Counted from the first letter of the stretch, positions 10,074-19,782 are shown. The stretch: 64,000 nucleotides of DNA from Roseiarcus sp963749715 (GCA_963749715.1 CAVVNR010000004.1:62001-126000); one strand, 5' to 3'. Made by a program: numbers and translations. Notes: generated from the letters alone by a model not told the origin.

Positions 10074-11431
10074 CTAACGTTGCTGAACGTCGTCGATTTG
10101 GAACGCCGTCTATCGTATAGTTGATGATAAAGCTATCAGGGCGCAACTGTCGCCCACATATTGGGGGCGTATGTCGACAATAACTTCCTGACCATTTTGC
10201 AATGCGGTCGCCCACGAATTCTCCATTGCCTTATAGGCGCCTTGATTGAGATTCTGGTTCTCGCGACCGTGTTAATTGCATCCGAGGTCCCTCAAAACGA
10301 GAGCCAATCAAGTGACCGCCTTGGTCTGTCGCTAACCGATCTGAGCCGCCGGCCGCCCGCTGAACTGCTCCGTCCCTCGCGGCCTTGTTCAACTTCAATT
10401 TTCCAGTAGCTCGCGTGGTGCGGCCAGCGTTGCTCAAGGCGAGCAGCCCGATCAGCGACGCCTTACTAATGGCGAGCCCTCCGCCGCAGCCCTCTCGCGC
10501 AGCGGCCCTTGTGCGGCGGCCTCCTTTGCCGCTGCACTCTCGCCTGCGCTCCCCGCTGACCCTGCGTCCGCCTCTGCCGCCGCGCCCTTGGCCCCTCCCA
10601 TCATCGCCAGCGTGAGCACCGCGACGCCGAGCGTCGTCACTGCTTCCGCCATCTCTGTCGCCGACGAATCGAGATTCGATTTCCGTCTGCGCGTCCAACG
10701 CGCCGTTTACAGCCTCCAGCAGCTGCTTCGTTCCCGTGTAGAACGACCATCCAGTGAACACGACGCCGATTGCGAGCGCGACGCCAAGGAGAAGATCGAC
10801 GACTTCCCCGACCCCGAAGAATTGGGAGGCGGCCCAAGCCAGGAAGATCTCGGCGATCTTGATCACGCCGATCGTCGCCACCATCGCCACAAATTGCGGG
10901 CGGATCGCGTCCGGCAGTTTGGGGATAGTGAGCCTGAGAAGCTCTTCGATCTTTTCCTGACGGGTCATCTTCGCGACGCTAAGCGACGCAGGCGCGGCGG
11001 GCGATTGGGCAGCGACCGGGCCGGGGGCGGCGATCTTGGGCGCCATAGACACGGGCGCCGCAGCGCTCTCGACCAGGCGGCGAGTTCGTTCGTCGATCGC
11101 GGTGGAAGGCTGTTCGCGCAGGGTCGAGTGAACAGCGGGCGTCAGAGTCGCGACCACCTGGCCAAAGCGAGCCGCCGCCAAGACCGAATTCGATGAGTTC
11201 GTGGTTGGTTGTGAAATGCAAACCATATTCGGCGCCGTTTCTCGCGGTCACCCATTGCCGCAGGGAGCGCATGCTACCGTCGTCGCCGATGCGCCGCATG
11301 AGGCGGGTCCGCAGTTCCGCCTCGAGCGAGAAAGTCGCCCGGCTCCTGTACGCAACCAGTTCCGTCGCACGGGCAAGCACAAGCGTTTTGTCGTAGTCGT
11401 CAAGACGAAAAACGAGCGGCCGGACGTCCAC
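10074..11431 (-). CDS. T6SS nuclease effector: membrane segment plus DNA/RNA non-specific endonuclease domain (several frame shifts)
   Basis: A polymorphic toxin of about 450 residues. It starts at GTG 11431 after a GGAG ribosome site. The N-terminus (LVFRLDDYDKTLVLARATEL) is not recognised. A frame change near 11200 leads to an Ala/Pro-rich linker and a hydrophobic membrane-like block (VVDLLLGVALAIGVVFTGW), then after further shifts an ALDAQTE..MAEAVTTLGVAVLTL segment seen in many T6SS toxins ahead of the cytotoxic domain. The C-terminus reads, across four frames, DQGGHLIGSRFEGP, NQNLNQGAYKAMENSWATAL, GQEVIVDIRPQYVGDS and RPDSFIINYTIDG. GGHLIG..F.GP with the downstream N-rich helix is the signature of the DNA/RNA non-specific endonuclease (Endonuclea_NS_2) family. 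The corrected stop is probably TAG at 10074-10076. At least five frame changes; no intact toxin as written. Confidence 0.68.
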
Positions 11432-11455
11432 GTTCCACAGCTCCGCAAATACAGA

Positions 11456-12434
11456 TCAGCGATTGAACGCCAAGCTCGCCAGCGGCCCGACCGGGCGAGG
11501 CGCGTCCGTCAGCTTCGCCACCACGGCCAGCCGCTTGACCTCCCCATCCTGAAAGGCTCGCAGGAACAGGTCGTAGTCCCTGAACGACACGCAGCCGTTG
11601 GAATCGCCATTCGGCCCGAGCATGTAGGGGTGGGCGAGCAGTCCCACGCGGTCGAAGACGAAGCCGTCGCCGATCGGCGTCAGCCGCAGCGCCTGAACCC
11701 CATGAAAGAGCGACTCGCGCAGCGTCAGTTCATAGAGATGCGGGGGCGTCGCGCCGCGATCGCGCTCATCCACGTAACGCGGGTCGTCGAGCCTGTCGCC
11801 CAGGCCTGAATGGGCCTCAAGACGCGTTCCGTCGGGCATATAAACCGTATGCGCCGTGATGTCGTAGATCGCGGTCAGTCGGTCGTAGCCCGTCGGCGGC
11901 TGTGCGGGTGCGGTGAACCCCGGAGGACGTGGCGAAAGCTCGAGCGGACGGGGAGGCGGCAGAGGCGCGAGGATATCCGGCGCGATCGCCTCGCGCGCGG
12001 GGGACGGCGGCGGCGAAAGATTGCCGCCTCAGGAGGGGCGCCGCTTCGAGGCTCGCCTGCTGCGAGACGCCGTATTGGATGGGCGGCGGCTCGGGAATCG
12101 AAAGTCGTTCAGGCTCAATCGTATCGCTCAAGGGATTCGAAGCGACCGCCACCAACGGCGGGACCGCCGAGGCCAGCGCCGGCAAGGGCGCAGCCGTTTT
12201 CGGCGCCGTGTCGGGACGCAGTATGAGAATCCCGACGAACCCCACCGAGGCCAAGGCCGCGAGGCCAAGAACGGCCACGAAAACGAACATAGGCGCTTGA
12301 AAGCCGCCGGCTCGCGAGGAGGTCACGGTCGCCTTTGCGGCGACGGGTTCTGTCCCGCGCGCGCCCGGACCGGGGTCATCCGGCGGCGGCAAAGCCTGCC
12401 GCCAACTGGGATCTGGCTTCTGCCCGGCGAACAT
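11456..12434 (-). CDS. DUF2778 (Tlde1-like) L,D-transpeptidase-fold protein, membrane-anchored (frame-shifted)
   Basis: Reading from 12434, a Pro-rich cytoplasmic start (MFAGQKPDPSWRQALPPPDD) leads to one transmembrane helix (MFVFVAVLGLAALASVGFVG), a low-complexity linker, then after a frame change upstream of 11920 the catalytic domain: TAIYDITAHTVYMPDGTRLEAHSGLGD, HLYELTLRESLFHGV shortened here, and the active-site signature H-P-Y-M-L-G with S-N-G-C-V (His...Ser-x-Gly-Cys). That His/Cys pair is the catalytic dyad of L,D-transpeptidase-like DUF2778/Tlde1 proteins. In Salmonella, Tlde1 is a T6SS effector that damages target peptidoglycan; in Rhizobiales many DUF2778 proteins are chromosomal and uncharacterised. 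Its position immediately upstream of the nuclease effector (24 bases) and next to vgrG suggests T6SS cargo, but a self-directed cell-wall role is possible. Confidence 0.65.
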
Positions 12435-12641
12435 GGCGGCGCCCCGCAGTTCCTCTGCTGCGCAGCGGACCTTACCCCAACCGCAGCAGCCTCACAGTTG
12501 TTATTCTGAAGTTTTCGATTCTGCTGTGATCCTAATCACAGCGCGCGCCGTCTCGGCGCCGCAGGCCTTTGCCATCGACGCGCCCGAGAATTTCCCTATG
12601 ATCGGGCGTTGCTCAAAAGATGACTCCGCCGCGAGGACGCG

Positions 12642-14446
12642 ATGGCCGACTCCCTCTCCCAGGACCAACAACAGGGCAAGCTCACCACGCCGCTTGGTGA
12701 AAACACTCTGGCTCTTGCGCGGCTCAGCGCGGTCGAGGCATTGAGCGAATTGTTCGAATTCCGCGATCGAAGCGGTGAGCCTCAGTCCGGTCTCGATTTC
12801 GCCACGTCCTTGGACTGGGCTCGGTCGTAACTTTGCTGACCCAGAACGACAAGGAACGTTATTTTCACGGCGTATTGACGGAGGCGCGCTGGGCGGGAGC
12901 GTACCAAGACCTCTACATCTATCAACTGGTGCTGAGGCCCTGGCTCTGGTTCCTCACGCGGACCTCGGACTGCAGGGTCTTCGCCCAGATGTCACCGATC
13001 GACATCATCAAGCAAGTGTTCTCCGACCGCGGCTTCTCCGATTTCCGCGACGCGACAACCGGCTCGCCGCCGACACTCGAATATTGCGTCCAATACCGCG
13101 AGACGGATTTCAATTTCGTCTGCCGGCTGATGGAGGAATACGGCGTCTATTATTTCTTCGAGCATACTGACGGCAAGCACACGCTAGTGCTCGCTGACGC
13201 CAAGTCGAGCCACGAGCCGCGCCCGGGCTGGCCTCGGTCGAGTACAATCCAGCCGATGACGCCGGGACGAAGCGGGCTAAGCAATATCTCGAGACTTGGT
13301 CGCTCGGGCGTCGGGCGCAAAGCGGCGTCTTCGTTCTCGAAGATTACGGCTACAAGAAACCTTCCGCCAATCTCCTCGCGCAGGCGCAGAAGCCCGGCGG
13401 CTACGCCCACGATTCCATGGAGATGTTCGACTATACTTATAGTTACGTCGACACGGAGGACAACGAACTCGTGGATCGCGAGCGTCGGCGAGAAGTTCGC
13501 ACAAATACAGGGTCGAAGCGGCGCAGTCGCTCGACCAGCGCCGCGCCTCGATAGGCGCCGCGGCTTCGCTGTTTCCCGGCGCGCTGGTCACGCTCCAACG
13601 CCATCCGGATGACGGCGAGAATAAGCAATATCTGGTCACCCACTGCGCCGCACGACTACGAAGCCCAGATCCTACCGCTCGGGCGGGGGCGCCGGCGCCG
13701 GCTACGTCGGCCACTACGAGATGACCCCAAGCGATCGCCAGTTTCGCGCGCCCCTCGTCACCCGCAAGCCGGAGATCCCGGGCTTCCAGTCTGCGCTGGT
13801 CACGGGAAACGGCGAGATCGATGTCGACGACCTCGGCCGGATCCTGGTCCAATTCTACTGGGACCGAAAGAAGAAGCCGTCGCGACGGGTCCGGGTGGCG
13901 CAGATCTGGGCGGGCAGCAATCGGGGCGCGCTGTTCGTGCCGCGGATCGGCGACGAGGTCCTGATCCAGTACGAGGAGGGCGACCCGGACCGGCCGATCG
14001 TCATCGGCTCGGTCTACAATGGAACCAACACCGTGCCGATGCCCCTGCCCGGCAAGAAGACCGAATCGGGCATTCTGACGCGTTCCAGCACAGGCGGGGG
14101 CGGCTACAACATGCTCGTGCTTGACGACACCGCCGGCAGCGAGCGGGTGAAGGTGCGCGCCCAGAAGGACCTCATGTTCAAGGCGCTCAACGACCAGATG
14201 ATCGAAATCGGCGTCGACCGCACCGACAAGGTCGGCAACAATATCGACCAGACCGTCGGGTCGAACCACACGATCAACGTGGGCACGAAGTACAGCTTGA
14301 CCGCCGGCTCGCAAATCGTGCTGACGGTCGGCAGCAGCTCGATCACGATCACCCCGTCATCGATCACGCTTCAGTCGACCACAATCGCGCTCACCGCCGA
14401 CGCTCAGGTCTCGATCAGCGCGCCGCAGACGTCGATCACGGCGTGA
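12642..14446 (+). CDS. vgrG: VgrG (TssI), T6SS spike protein (several frame shifts)
   Basis: VgrG trimers form the membrane-puncturing tip on the Hcp tube. The start ATG 12642 gives MADSLSQDQQQGKLTTPLGE. The frame changes near 12815, after which the gp27-like region is clear (RYFHGVLTEARWAGAYQDLY, SPIDIIKQVFSDRGFSDF, YCVQYRETDFNFVCRLMEEY). Further changes fall near 13230 and between 13500 and 13700. The gp5 OB-fold and needle are intact from 13721: DVDDLGRILVQFYWDR, GALFVPRIGDEVLIQYEEGD, then a beta-helical needle with repeated valine/threonine-rich strands ending QTSITA. About 600 residues after correction, with no C-terminal toxin extension. It faces away from the effector genes; cargo would bind the needle directly or via a PAAR-like tip. 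Confidence 0.85.
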
Positions 14447-14486
14447 CGGACCGCCTTGGGTTCTCCGCGACGGACAGGGGAGGATA

Positions 14487-15086
14487 ATGCCGGAACGTGT
14501 TCGCTTCGCCGAAGCACGGCAGGTGTTCGAAGCTTTTCCGCGGGCCGCAAGCGACATTCAGGCCACGCCCGGCGAGGAGACTCCGATCGATTTCCTGCGC
14601 CGGCTGGTCGCCTTGGCCCATCGCTTCGATGCTGTGACCTATGCCGCCCATTTGCTGCCGCGGCGCGAGGCGGTGTGGTGGGGCTGCCAATGCGTCCGGG
14701 CGCTGGGCGGCGGCAAGGGCGATGCCGCGCTTGCCGCTGCGGAAGCGTGGGTCCGCGATCCTGACGAGGAGCCGCGCCGCGCGGCGCTGGCGATCGGCGA
14801 GGCCGGCGACAAGCGCTCGCCCTCCCAATGGCTCGCGCTCGCCGCGGGCCAATCGGGCGGCAACATCGCTGCCGAAGGCGCGCCGCCCTGGCCCGCGGCT
14901 CCGCATATGACCGCCGTCGGGGTGAAGTGCGCCGTCATACTCGCTATCGCGGAGTGGCCGGCGCGCGATCAGCCGGCCTGGGTCGCGTCCTGCGCCGAGG
15001 CGGCGATCCGCTTCGCCGAGGGAGGCGACGCCAAGGTGCGAGCGCCAACCCCGGCCAGGGCCGCCGTCGGCCGGCCGTCGAGATGA
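14487..15086 (+). CDS. T6SS-associated protein, DUF6931-like
   Basis: A 199-residue intact protein 40 bases after vgrG, preceded by a strong ribosome site (ggggaggata). The segments VRFAEARQVFEAFPRAASDI, IDFLRRLVAL, AHLLPRREAVWWGCQCVRAL and PSQWLALAAGQSGGNIA match my recollection of the DUF6931 family, which is found beside vgrG genes and in other contractile-injection contexts. The REAVWWGCQCVR segment is the most conserved. It is predicted cytoplasmic and helical, with no signal peptide. A role as adaptor or chaperone for spike loading is plausible from position alone; no function is established. Confidence 0.6.
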   Translation: MPERVRFAEARQVFEAFPRAASDIQATPGEETPIDFLRRLVALAHRFDAVTYAAHLLPRREAVWWGCQCVRALGGGKGDAALAAAEAWVRDPDEEPRRAALAIGEAGDKRSPSQWLALAAGQSGGNIAAEGAPPWPAAPHMTAVGVKCAVILAIAEWPARDQPAWVASCAEAAIRFAEGGDAKVRAPTPARAAVGRPSR

Positions 15087-15348
15087 GGACTGAGCCGATG
15101 CCGGAAATTTGTTTGACAGCCCGGGCGGCCCGCCCAACTTGGACCCAATGGCGTGTCCAAACGGCCGATATCCCCGGGATCCCGAGGCGACGTACGCTGC
15201 CATGTGCTTTCTAAGCAGATTTAGCTATGCTAAAGTCAAATTAAGCGCCAGAATCCTGCCTTAGTGCGGCCATATTTCTCCTTACTCTACGAAGGCAAAA
15301 AGTTTTTTCGAAGCTGGTATGTTTAGTTCTAATCTTGCGGAGGGCCCG

Positions 15349-16635
15349 ATGACACAACATGTGCTTGAAAAACTGGTAGGCGCGGACGACATTGACGCCG
15401 CGCTTGAGGAGAGCTTAACGACATTATGGGACGCCAAGGTTTACTCATGGGAAAATGAAAAATATCCGTTCAACGAGTGGATCCTTGGTCGTATCCAAGG
15501 CATGGGGTACAAACTCGACGACTTGAGTTACCTTCACGAGGCCGTTCCCCTGAATGAAGTTTACACTGTTACGAAGCAACTTTGCGCGGACACAAATCTT
15601 CCTGAATTTCGTCGCATGCTCAACAGGTTCGTGCGCGAAGTCGTCGTGACTCAAGGCAAGTTGCGGCTGCCGGTTGCAGTCCAACGGTTCATGAACGTCC
15701 GCATTATGCTGCCGACGACGCCGGAGCTGTTCTTTCCGTTCCACACCGGATTGCTCTACGGCCACGGCATTGCTTCCCGCAGCATGTGGTTGCCCTTTGT
15801 CGACGTAACCGCGGACGAGGACCGCAGCCGGTCGATGCAAATCCTCCCCATCAAGAAATCGCGTGAGTTGATTCAATACGCGATCGACAAGCGTCTCAGC
15901 ATGGGAGAGATGACCGAAGTATTCGGCAAGGAAAGTTTCCAGATCAGGGCGAAGCCTGGCAGCGGATGCTTCTTCACCCAGGAAAACATTCACGGTTCGG
16001 GTCGGCCGAACGTCACCGGCAAGACGCGCGTCAGCATGGATTTCCGTATCGCCGAAGGCATCTACGGAGATTACCTCGGACGAAAGATCCCCGCGGGCTA
16101 TTTCCATCTCATACCCGACACGGAGGAAGAGGAGGAAAGACTCGCGAAGCAGGCGTCCGCGGCAGATTCTTTCGATAATGGCAAGAAAAACATCTTCTAT
16201 GTGGCGAATAACACTGCCTCGACGTATGGGATACCTGTGCATCTGCAGCGTTATATGCTGGTCGACTACTGCAAGAAAAGGGATCTGAAGTTCGACTATG
16301 AGCTATTCGATCTCGAGGATATGGTGCATCTGCCGACCCTGCGACATTTGGTCGAACAGCGCGAGTGCAACATCGTCATGTACAGCATCTTCGCTCTGCC
16401 CGAGGAGGAAGATTTCCGCAACCAACTGCTCGAGACCGCGGTAAAGCGAGGCTCGGTCATTCACTTCGTCAACGAAGATTTGCAATTGACCAACGCTGAC
16501 ACTCTGAAGACGGTCCAGAAGTATCTTGATTTCTCGAAGTATGGCAAATCCCGGTTGCCAATCGGGCTGCCATTGACATCGTCGAGCAAGTTGTACTTCG
16601 ACAAGTGGGCGAGTTCTCTGGCTCATATCGGGTAG
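15349..16635 (+). CDS. Fused sporadic carbohydrate cluster protein: 2OG-Fe(II) oxygenase-like domain plus LIC12192-like domain
   Basis: A 428-residue protein in noticeably AT-richer DNA than its neighbours. The ATG at 15349 is chosen over 15319 because it has GGAGG five bases upstream. Residues 1-255 resemble the 'sporadic carbohydrate cluster 2OG-Fe(II) oxygenase' family: H132 in FPFHTGLLYGHG, H215 in QENIHGSGRP, and an Arg-containing strand KTRVSMDFRIAEG. Residues ~283-400 (FYVANNTASTYGIPVHLQRYML, NIVMYSIFALPEE, GSVIHFVNEDLQLT) resemble the separate 'sporadic carbohydrate cluster protein, LIC12192 family'. These are usually two neighbouring genes in surface-glycan loci; here they are one chain. 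Residue 134, normally Asp of the HxD metal motif, reads Gly. The reaction is unknown; a role in modifying a sugar for the adjacent polysaccharide is likely. Confidence 0.72.
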   Translation: MTQHVLEKLVGADDIDAALEESLTTLWDAKVYSWENEKYPFNEWILGRIQGMGYKLDDLSYLHEAVPLNEVYTVTKQLCADTNLPEFRRMLNRFVREVVVTQGKLRLPVAVQRFMNVRIMLPTTPELFFPFHTGLLYGHGIASRSMWLPFVDVTADEDRSRSMQILPIKKSRELIQYAIDKRLSMGEMTEVFGKESFQIRAKPGSGCFFTQENIHGSGRPNVTGKTRVSMDFRIAEGIYGDYLGRKIPAGYFHLIPDTEEEEERLAKQASAADSFDNGKKNIFYVANNTASTYGIPVHLQRYMLVDYCKKRDLKFDYELFDLEDMVHLPTLRHLVEQRECNIVMYSIFALPEEEDFRNQLLETAVKRGSVIHFVNEDLQLTNADTLKTVQKYLDFSKYGKSRLPIGLPLTSSSKLYFDKWASSLAHIG

Positions 16636-16655
16636 CTTGAGCGAACAAGAAAACG

Positions 16656-16696
16656 GGACGCCCGCGTCGGGTGACCGTCGGGTGACCGAGGCGTCC
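16656..16696. repeat. Stem-loop with 11-bp tandem repeat after the fused oxygenase gene
   Basis: GGACGCC at 16656-16662 pairs with GGCGTCC at 16690-16696. The loop holds two exact copies of an 11-base unit (cgtcgggtgac at 16665-16675 and 16676-16686). It lies 20 bases past the stop at 16635. There is no T-tract, so an intrinsic terminator is doubtful; a 3' processing hairpin is possible. Confidence 0.4.
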
Positions 16697-16919
16697 TGTT
16701 CACGTTAATGGAGGATTTGCTTCCGGCAACGCCGGAGCGTGACGCGTGGCGTCTGGAGAAGCATGTCTCGTCAAGCGGCAAGACGAGGAGATCGAGCCCT
16801 CACGGGCGAGGAGGCAGGCGCGGTAGTGGCCCGGAGACCTCACGGATTTGTTGAGACGGGGGCGTCTCGATAATTTTGCAATTCGGGAAGCGGGGACGGC
16901 CTTTGGTCAAGGGATCACA

Positions 16920-17766
16920 ATGACGTTGATTCCAAATCCTTTCGGCGGCATGGCGGAGCTCCGAGCGCAGCGGACGACGTCTGTCGCGGAGCCGGACGCA
17001 AAACCGGCGAGTTTCGGCAGGGTCCATGTCATCCGGGTTCCCGACTCGGAGGCCTCGTCTGGCCGCATTGTCGAGGCCCTCTACCGCCTCTTCGAAGCTG
17101 CGCTCGCTGCGGTCGGGCTGGTTGTCGGCCTGCCTCTCATGTTGGCGGCCGCGGTCCTGGTGCGTCTCGATTCGCCGGGGCCGGTTCTCTTCAGGCACAG
17201 ACGGCCAGCGCGTTCGATTCGTCTGCGCGGGCGAGATCTCGAAGGACGGACCGACCTGATTCCGCCGCCGGCCGGGTACGACCCTGACGCCCAATATTAT
17301 GTGCCCAACTACTTCACGCTGGTGAAGTTTCGGACCATGTATCACGATGCGCGAACGCGCTTTCCGGCGTACTACGCCTACAGATATTCGCAAGAGAACT
17401 TCCACAGTCAGTTTCCGACGATTTCAGAACGATCCACGCGTCACCCGCGCGGGTCGATTGCTGCGCCAGCTTTCTCTGGACGAGCTCCCGAACCTGTGGT
17501 CGGTCTTGACCGGAGAAATGAGCCTGGTCGGCCCTCGCCCCGAAGCGCCGGAAGTGCTGCAATATTACACCCCCGAGGAAATGACGAAGTTGACCCTCAG
17601 GCCGGGGATCACCGGCCTAGCGCAAGCGAGCGGCCGCGGGCTGCTCAATTGGGGCGAGACGCTGGCGTTGGACCTGCAGTACGTTCGCACGCGCAGCGTC
17701 GCGCTCGATCTGAAAATCATCTTGCTGACGATCAAGCGCGTGATCACCAGACATGGCGCGTTCTGA
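16920..17766 (+). CDS. Undecaprenyl-phosphate sugar transferase, ExoY/PssY-type (one frame shift)
   Basis: This PF02397 bacterial sugar transferase would place the first sugar-1-phosphate on undecaprenyl phosphate to start repeat-unit synthesis. It starts at ATG 16920. Residues ~50-75 form one membrane helix (AALAAVGLVVGLPLMLAAAV), followed by the family motif VLVRLDSPGPVLFRH and LVKFRTMYHDA. The frame is lost at about 17411, where 'cagtttccgacgattt' with one C too many separates QENFHSQF from RRFQNDPRVTRAGRLLRQLS. The C-terminal half is intact: LSLDELPNLWSVLTGEMSLVGPRP shortened to its core DELPNLW and GPRPE, and LRPGITGLAQASGRG. About 280 residues. It sits 285 bases after the oxygenase gene and 25 bases before the antiporter gene. 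Confidence 0.87.
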
Positions 17767-17790
17767 CAGCGATGGGAGATTGCCGCTACG

Positions 17791-19080
17791 ATGACCCCTA
17801 GCTCGGTGTTTTTGCTGGCGGCGCTTGTCATCGTCGCGGTTCCCGTGGTGCTGTTACGCATTTCGGGCCTGAAGGGTCTGTTGCCGCTTGTCGTCGTCCA
17901 GATCTTCGTCGGCATCGCCTTGGGCCCCTCGATCTTTGGCAGGATCGCCCCCGACTATTTTCATATGTTCGCCAGCCCGCAAACGCTGTCCTCGTTTTCT
18001 GGAGTCGCTCTTGTCGCCGTGCTGATTTTCGGCATGATTTCCGGGCTGCATCTCGACCCCGACATCTTCAACGGCAACGAGCGGGGGTTTTGGCCGGTGG
18101 CCGCCGCAAGCATCGTTGTGCCGATGACTCTCGGCTTGCTCGCGGGAGGCTGGATTCTGACCCGTCATCCCGATGAGCTTCTGCCTGGCGTGGCCCCCCT
18201 CGAATTCATGGCCGCGATCGCGATCTGCGTCAGCATGAACGCACTTCCGGTTCTCGCTGCGATTCTGGGAGAAATGGGCCTGCTAGGCAGCCGCGTCGGA
18301 AAGCTTGCCCTTGGCGTCGCGGGGGTCAACAATCTGGTCTTATGGATCGTCCTTGGCGTTCTGTTGACAGCGGCGGCTGGGCACGGCGGGGATCGTCATG
18401 GGTTTGCGCCCGCCTACCTCTTTGTCCTGGCCCCGCTCTACGTCATCCTGATGGTGCGGATCGTGCGGCCCGTGCTCGGCAATATGATCATGGTCAGGAT
18501 GCCCGACGCAGCCGTCAACACCCGAGCTCTGGTGGTCGTAGGCGCTGCGACAATCGCTTCCGCGCTCGCGACCGAGCTTATGGGATTGCATTACATTATC
18601 GGGGCTTTCCTCGTTGGCGCAATCATGCCGGCCAAACTGCATCAGCCGATCCTCGATCGATTGCAAGTGGTGACCGTCGCGCTCTTGATGCCGTTCTTCT
18701 TCACCCTGACCGGAATGCGAACCCTCATAGATCTGAATTCGCCCGCTTTGCTTGAAGTCTTCGCGGTCACGGCTGCGGCGGCCGCGGCAGGCATCATCGG
18801 CGGGACCGCCATGACCGCGCGGTTTTTCGGCGAAACCTGGTCAGTCGCCGTCGGCCTTGGATCGCTGCTGCAATCCAAGGGTCTGACCGAATTGATCGTC
18901 CTGACCGTGCTCTTGGAGGCCCACATCATTTCCTCCACCATTTTCTCGGCCATGATCCTGATGGCGGTATTCAGCACCGCATTCGCCATGCCGTTGGCGC
19001 GCTTCACGCTCGAGCGGGCGTCGGGCCAGCGCAGGGTGGTCGACAATCGCGTCGCGCCTTTGCCTGGCCAGCAGATCTAA
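17791..19080 (+). CDS. Cation:proton antiporter, CPA2/KefB family
   Basis: A 429-residue integral membrane protein with about 12 hydrophobic segments and no C-terminal TrkA-N domain, so it is a minimal exchanger of the monovalent cation:proton antiporter-2 family. Typical features are IFVGIALGPSIFGRI in helix 2, the GMISGLHLDPDIF segment with a buried acidic residue, and AIAICVSMNALPVLAAIL, the 'S-x-T/S/N-A-x-P' discontinuous helix. It would exchange Na+ or K+ for protons at the inner membrane. The frame is intact and the start is 25 bases after the sugar transferase stop. Its role in the polysaccharide locus is unclear; similar antiporters sit in some exopolysaccharide loci. Confidence 0.85.
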   Translation: MTPSSVFLLAALVIVAVPVVLLRISGLKGLLPLVVVQIFVGIALGPSIFGRIAPDYFHMFASPQTLSSFSGVALVAVLIFGMISGLHLDPDIFNGNERGFWPVAAASIVVPMTLGLLAGGWILTRHPDELLPGVAPLEFMAAIAICVSMNALPVLAAILGEMGLLGSRVGKLALGVAGVNNLVLWIVLGVLLTAAAGHGGDRHGFAPAYLFVLAPLYVILMVRIVRPVLGNMIMVRMPDAAVNTRALVVVGAATIASALATELMGLHYIIGAFLVGAIMPAKLHQPILDRLQVVTVALLMPFFFTLTGMRTLIDLNSPALLEVFAVTAAAAAAGIIGGTAMTARFFGETWSVAVGLGSLLQSKGLTELIVLTVLLEAHIISSTIFSAMILMAVFSTAFAMPLARFTLERASGQRRVVDNRVAPLPGQQI

Positions 19081-19138
19081 GGTGCGAAAAGCCGAGCGTC
19101 TCGAGCGCCTGCTCCAGCGCTGTCGCGAAGTCGCTCTG

Positions 19139-19672
19139 CTACGATCCGGCAAGCGGCTCGTCGCAAACCACCCGCCAACGTCGCACCGGGCCGTCATCCT
19201 CGATCGGCAGTTCGGTTTCGATCATCCGGACGCGATCGAACCCATGGTTTCCCATCGGCACGTGGAGCGTGGCGCAAAGCCTCCTTCGGCAGTCTTCGTT
19301 GAGTCTCTTATAGATCAAACTGAGATGCGGGTTCAGGGTGTAGTTCGATGGACTGGAATAGTGCGCGGCCGTGGTCTCGAAAATCTGTCGGAGGAGGGCG
19401 GAGTTCCGAAATTGCAAGAATAGAGTCTTCGTATAGCTTTCCGAATGATCCAGACATTCCGCGGTCAATTCGATCGGCGAGAATTGCGCGGCGATCCGGC
19501 GAGCGACCGCGCGGGCCTCGATATCCGTCGACGGACCGGAGAAGACCGTCACATGCGGTTCGAACTCGACCGCATCGAGTTGGGCCGCCAATTGGAGGAT
19601 GGTCGAGCGCAGCAGCGACCGAAGCGGCTCTTGAGGCGTCAACCATAAAGTGAATTCTGTGCGTCTTGCCAT
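19139..19672 (-). CDS. Cyclic phosphodiesterase / 2H phosphoesterase-like protein
   Basis: A 177-residue intact protein with two His-x-Thr/Ser motifs, EPHVTVF (residues ~38-44) and NPHLSLIY (~113-120), spaced as in 2H phosphoesterases. The N-terminus (FTLWLTPQEPLRSLL) and overall length fit the cyclic phosphodiesterase (CPDase) branch, known in plants and yeast to open ADP-ribose 1'',2''-cyclic phosphate, and the RNA ligase/LigT branch. The bacterial substrate is unknown. It is transcribed towards the antiporter gene and away from the glycosyltransferase gene. Confidence 0.72.
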   Translation of the reverse strand: MARRTEFTLWLTPQEPLRSLLRSTILQLAAQLDAVEFEPHVTVFSGPSTDIEARAVARRIAAQFSPIELTAECLDHSESYTKTLFLQFRNSALLRQIFETTAAHYSSPSNYTLNPHLSLIYKRLNEDCRRRLCATLHVPMGNHGFDRVRMIETELPIEDDGPVRRWRVVCDEPLAGS

Positions 19673-19782
19673 ATTCGCTCACCTTGCGCCGCCGAACAGG
19701 TTTCCTTTCAGCGGCCGCAGGATCTTCGTTGACCCCTGCCCCGATCCGCCCGAGTTGCCTATGGCGAGGCGGGTCGAACGCC

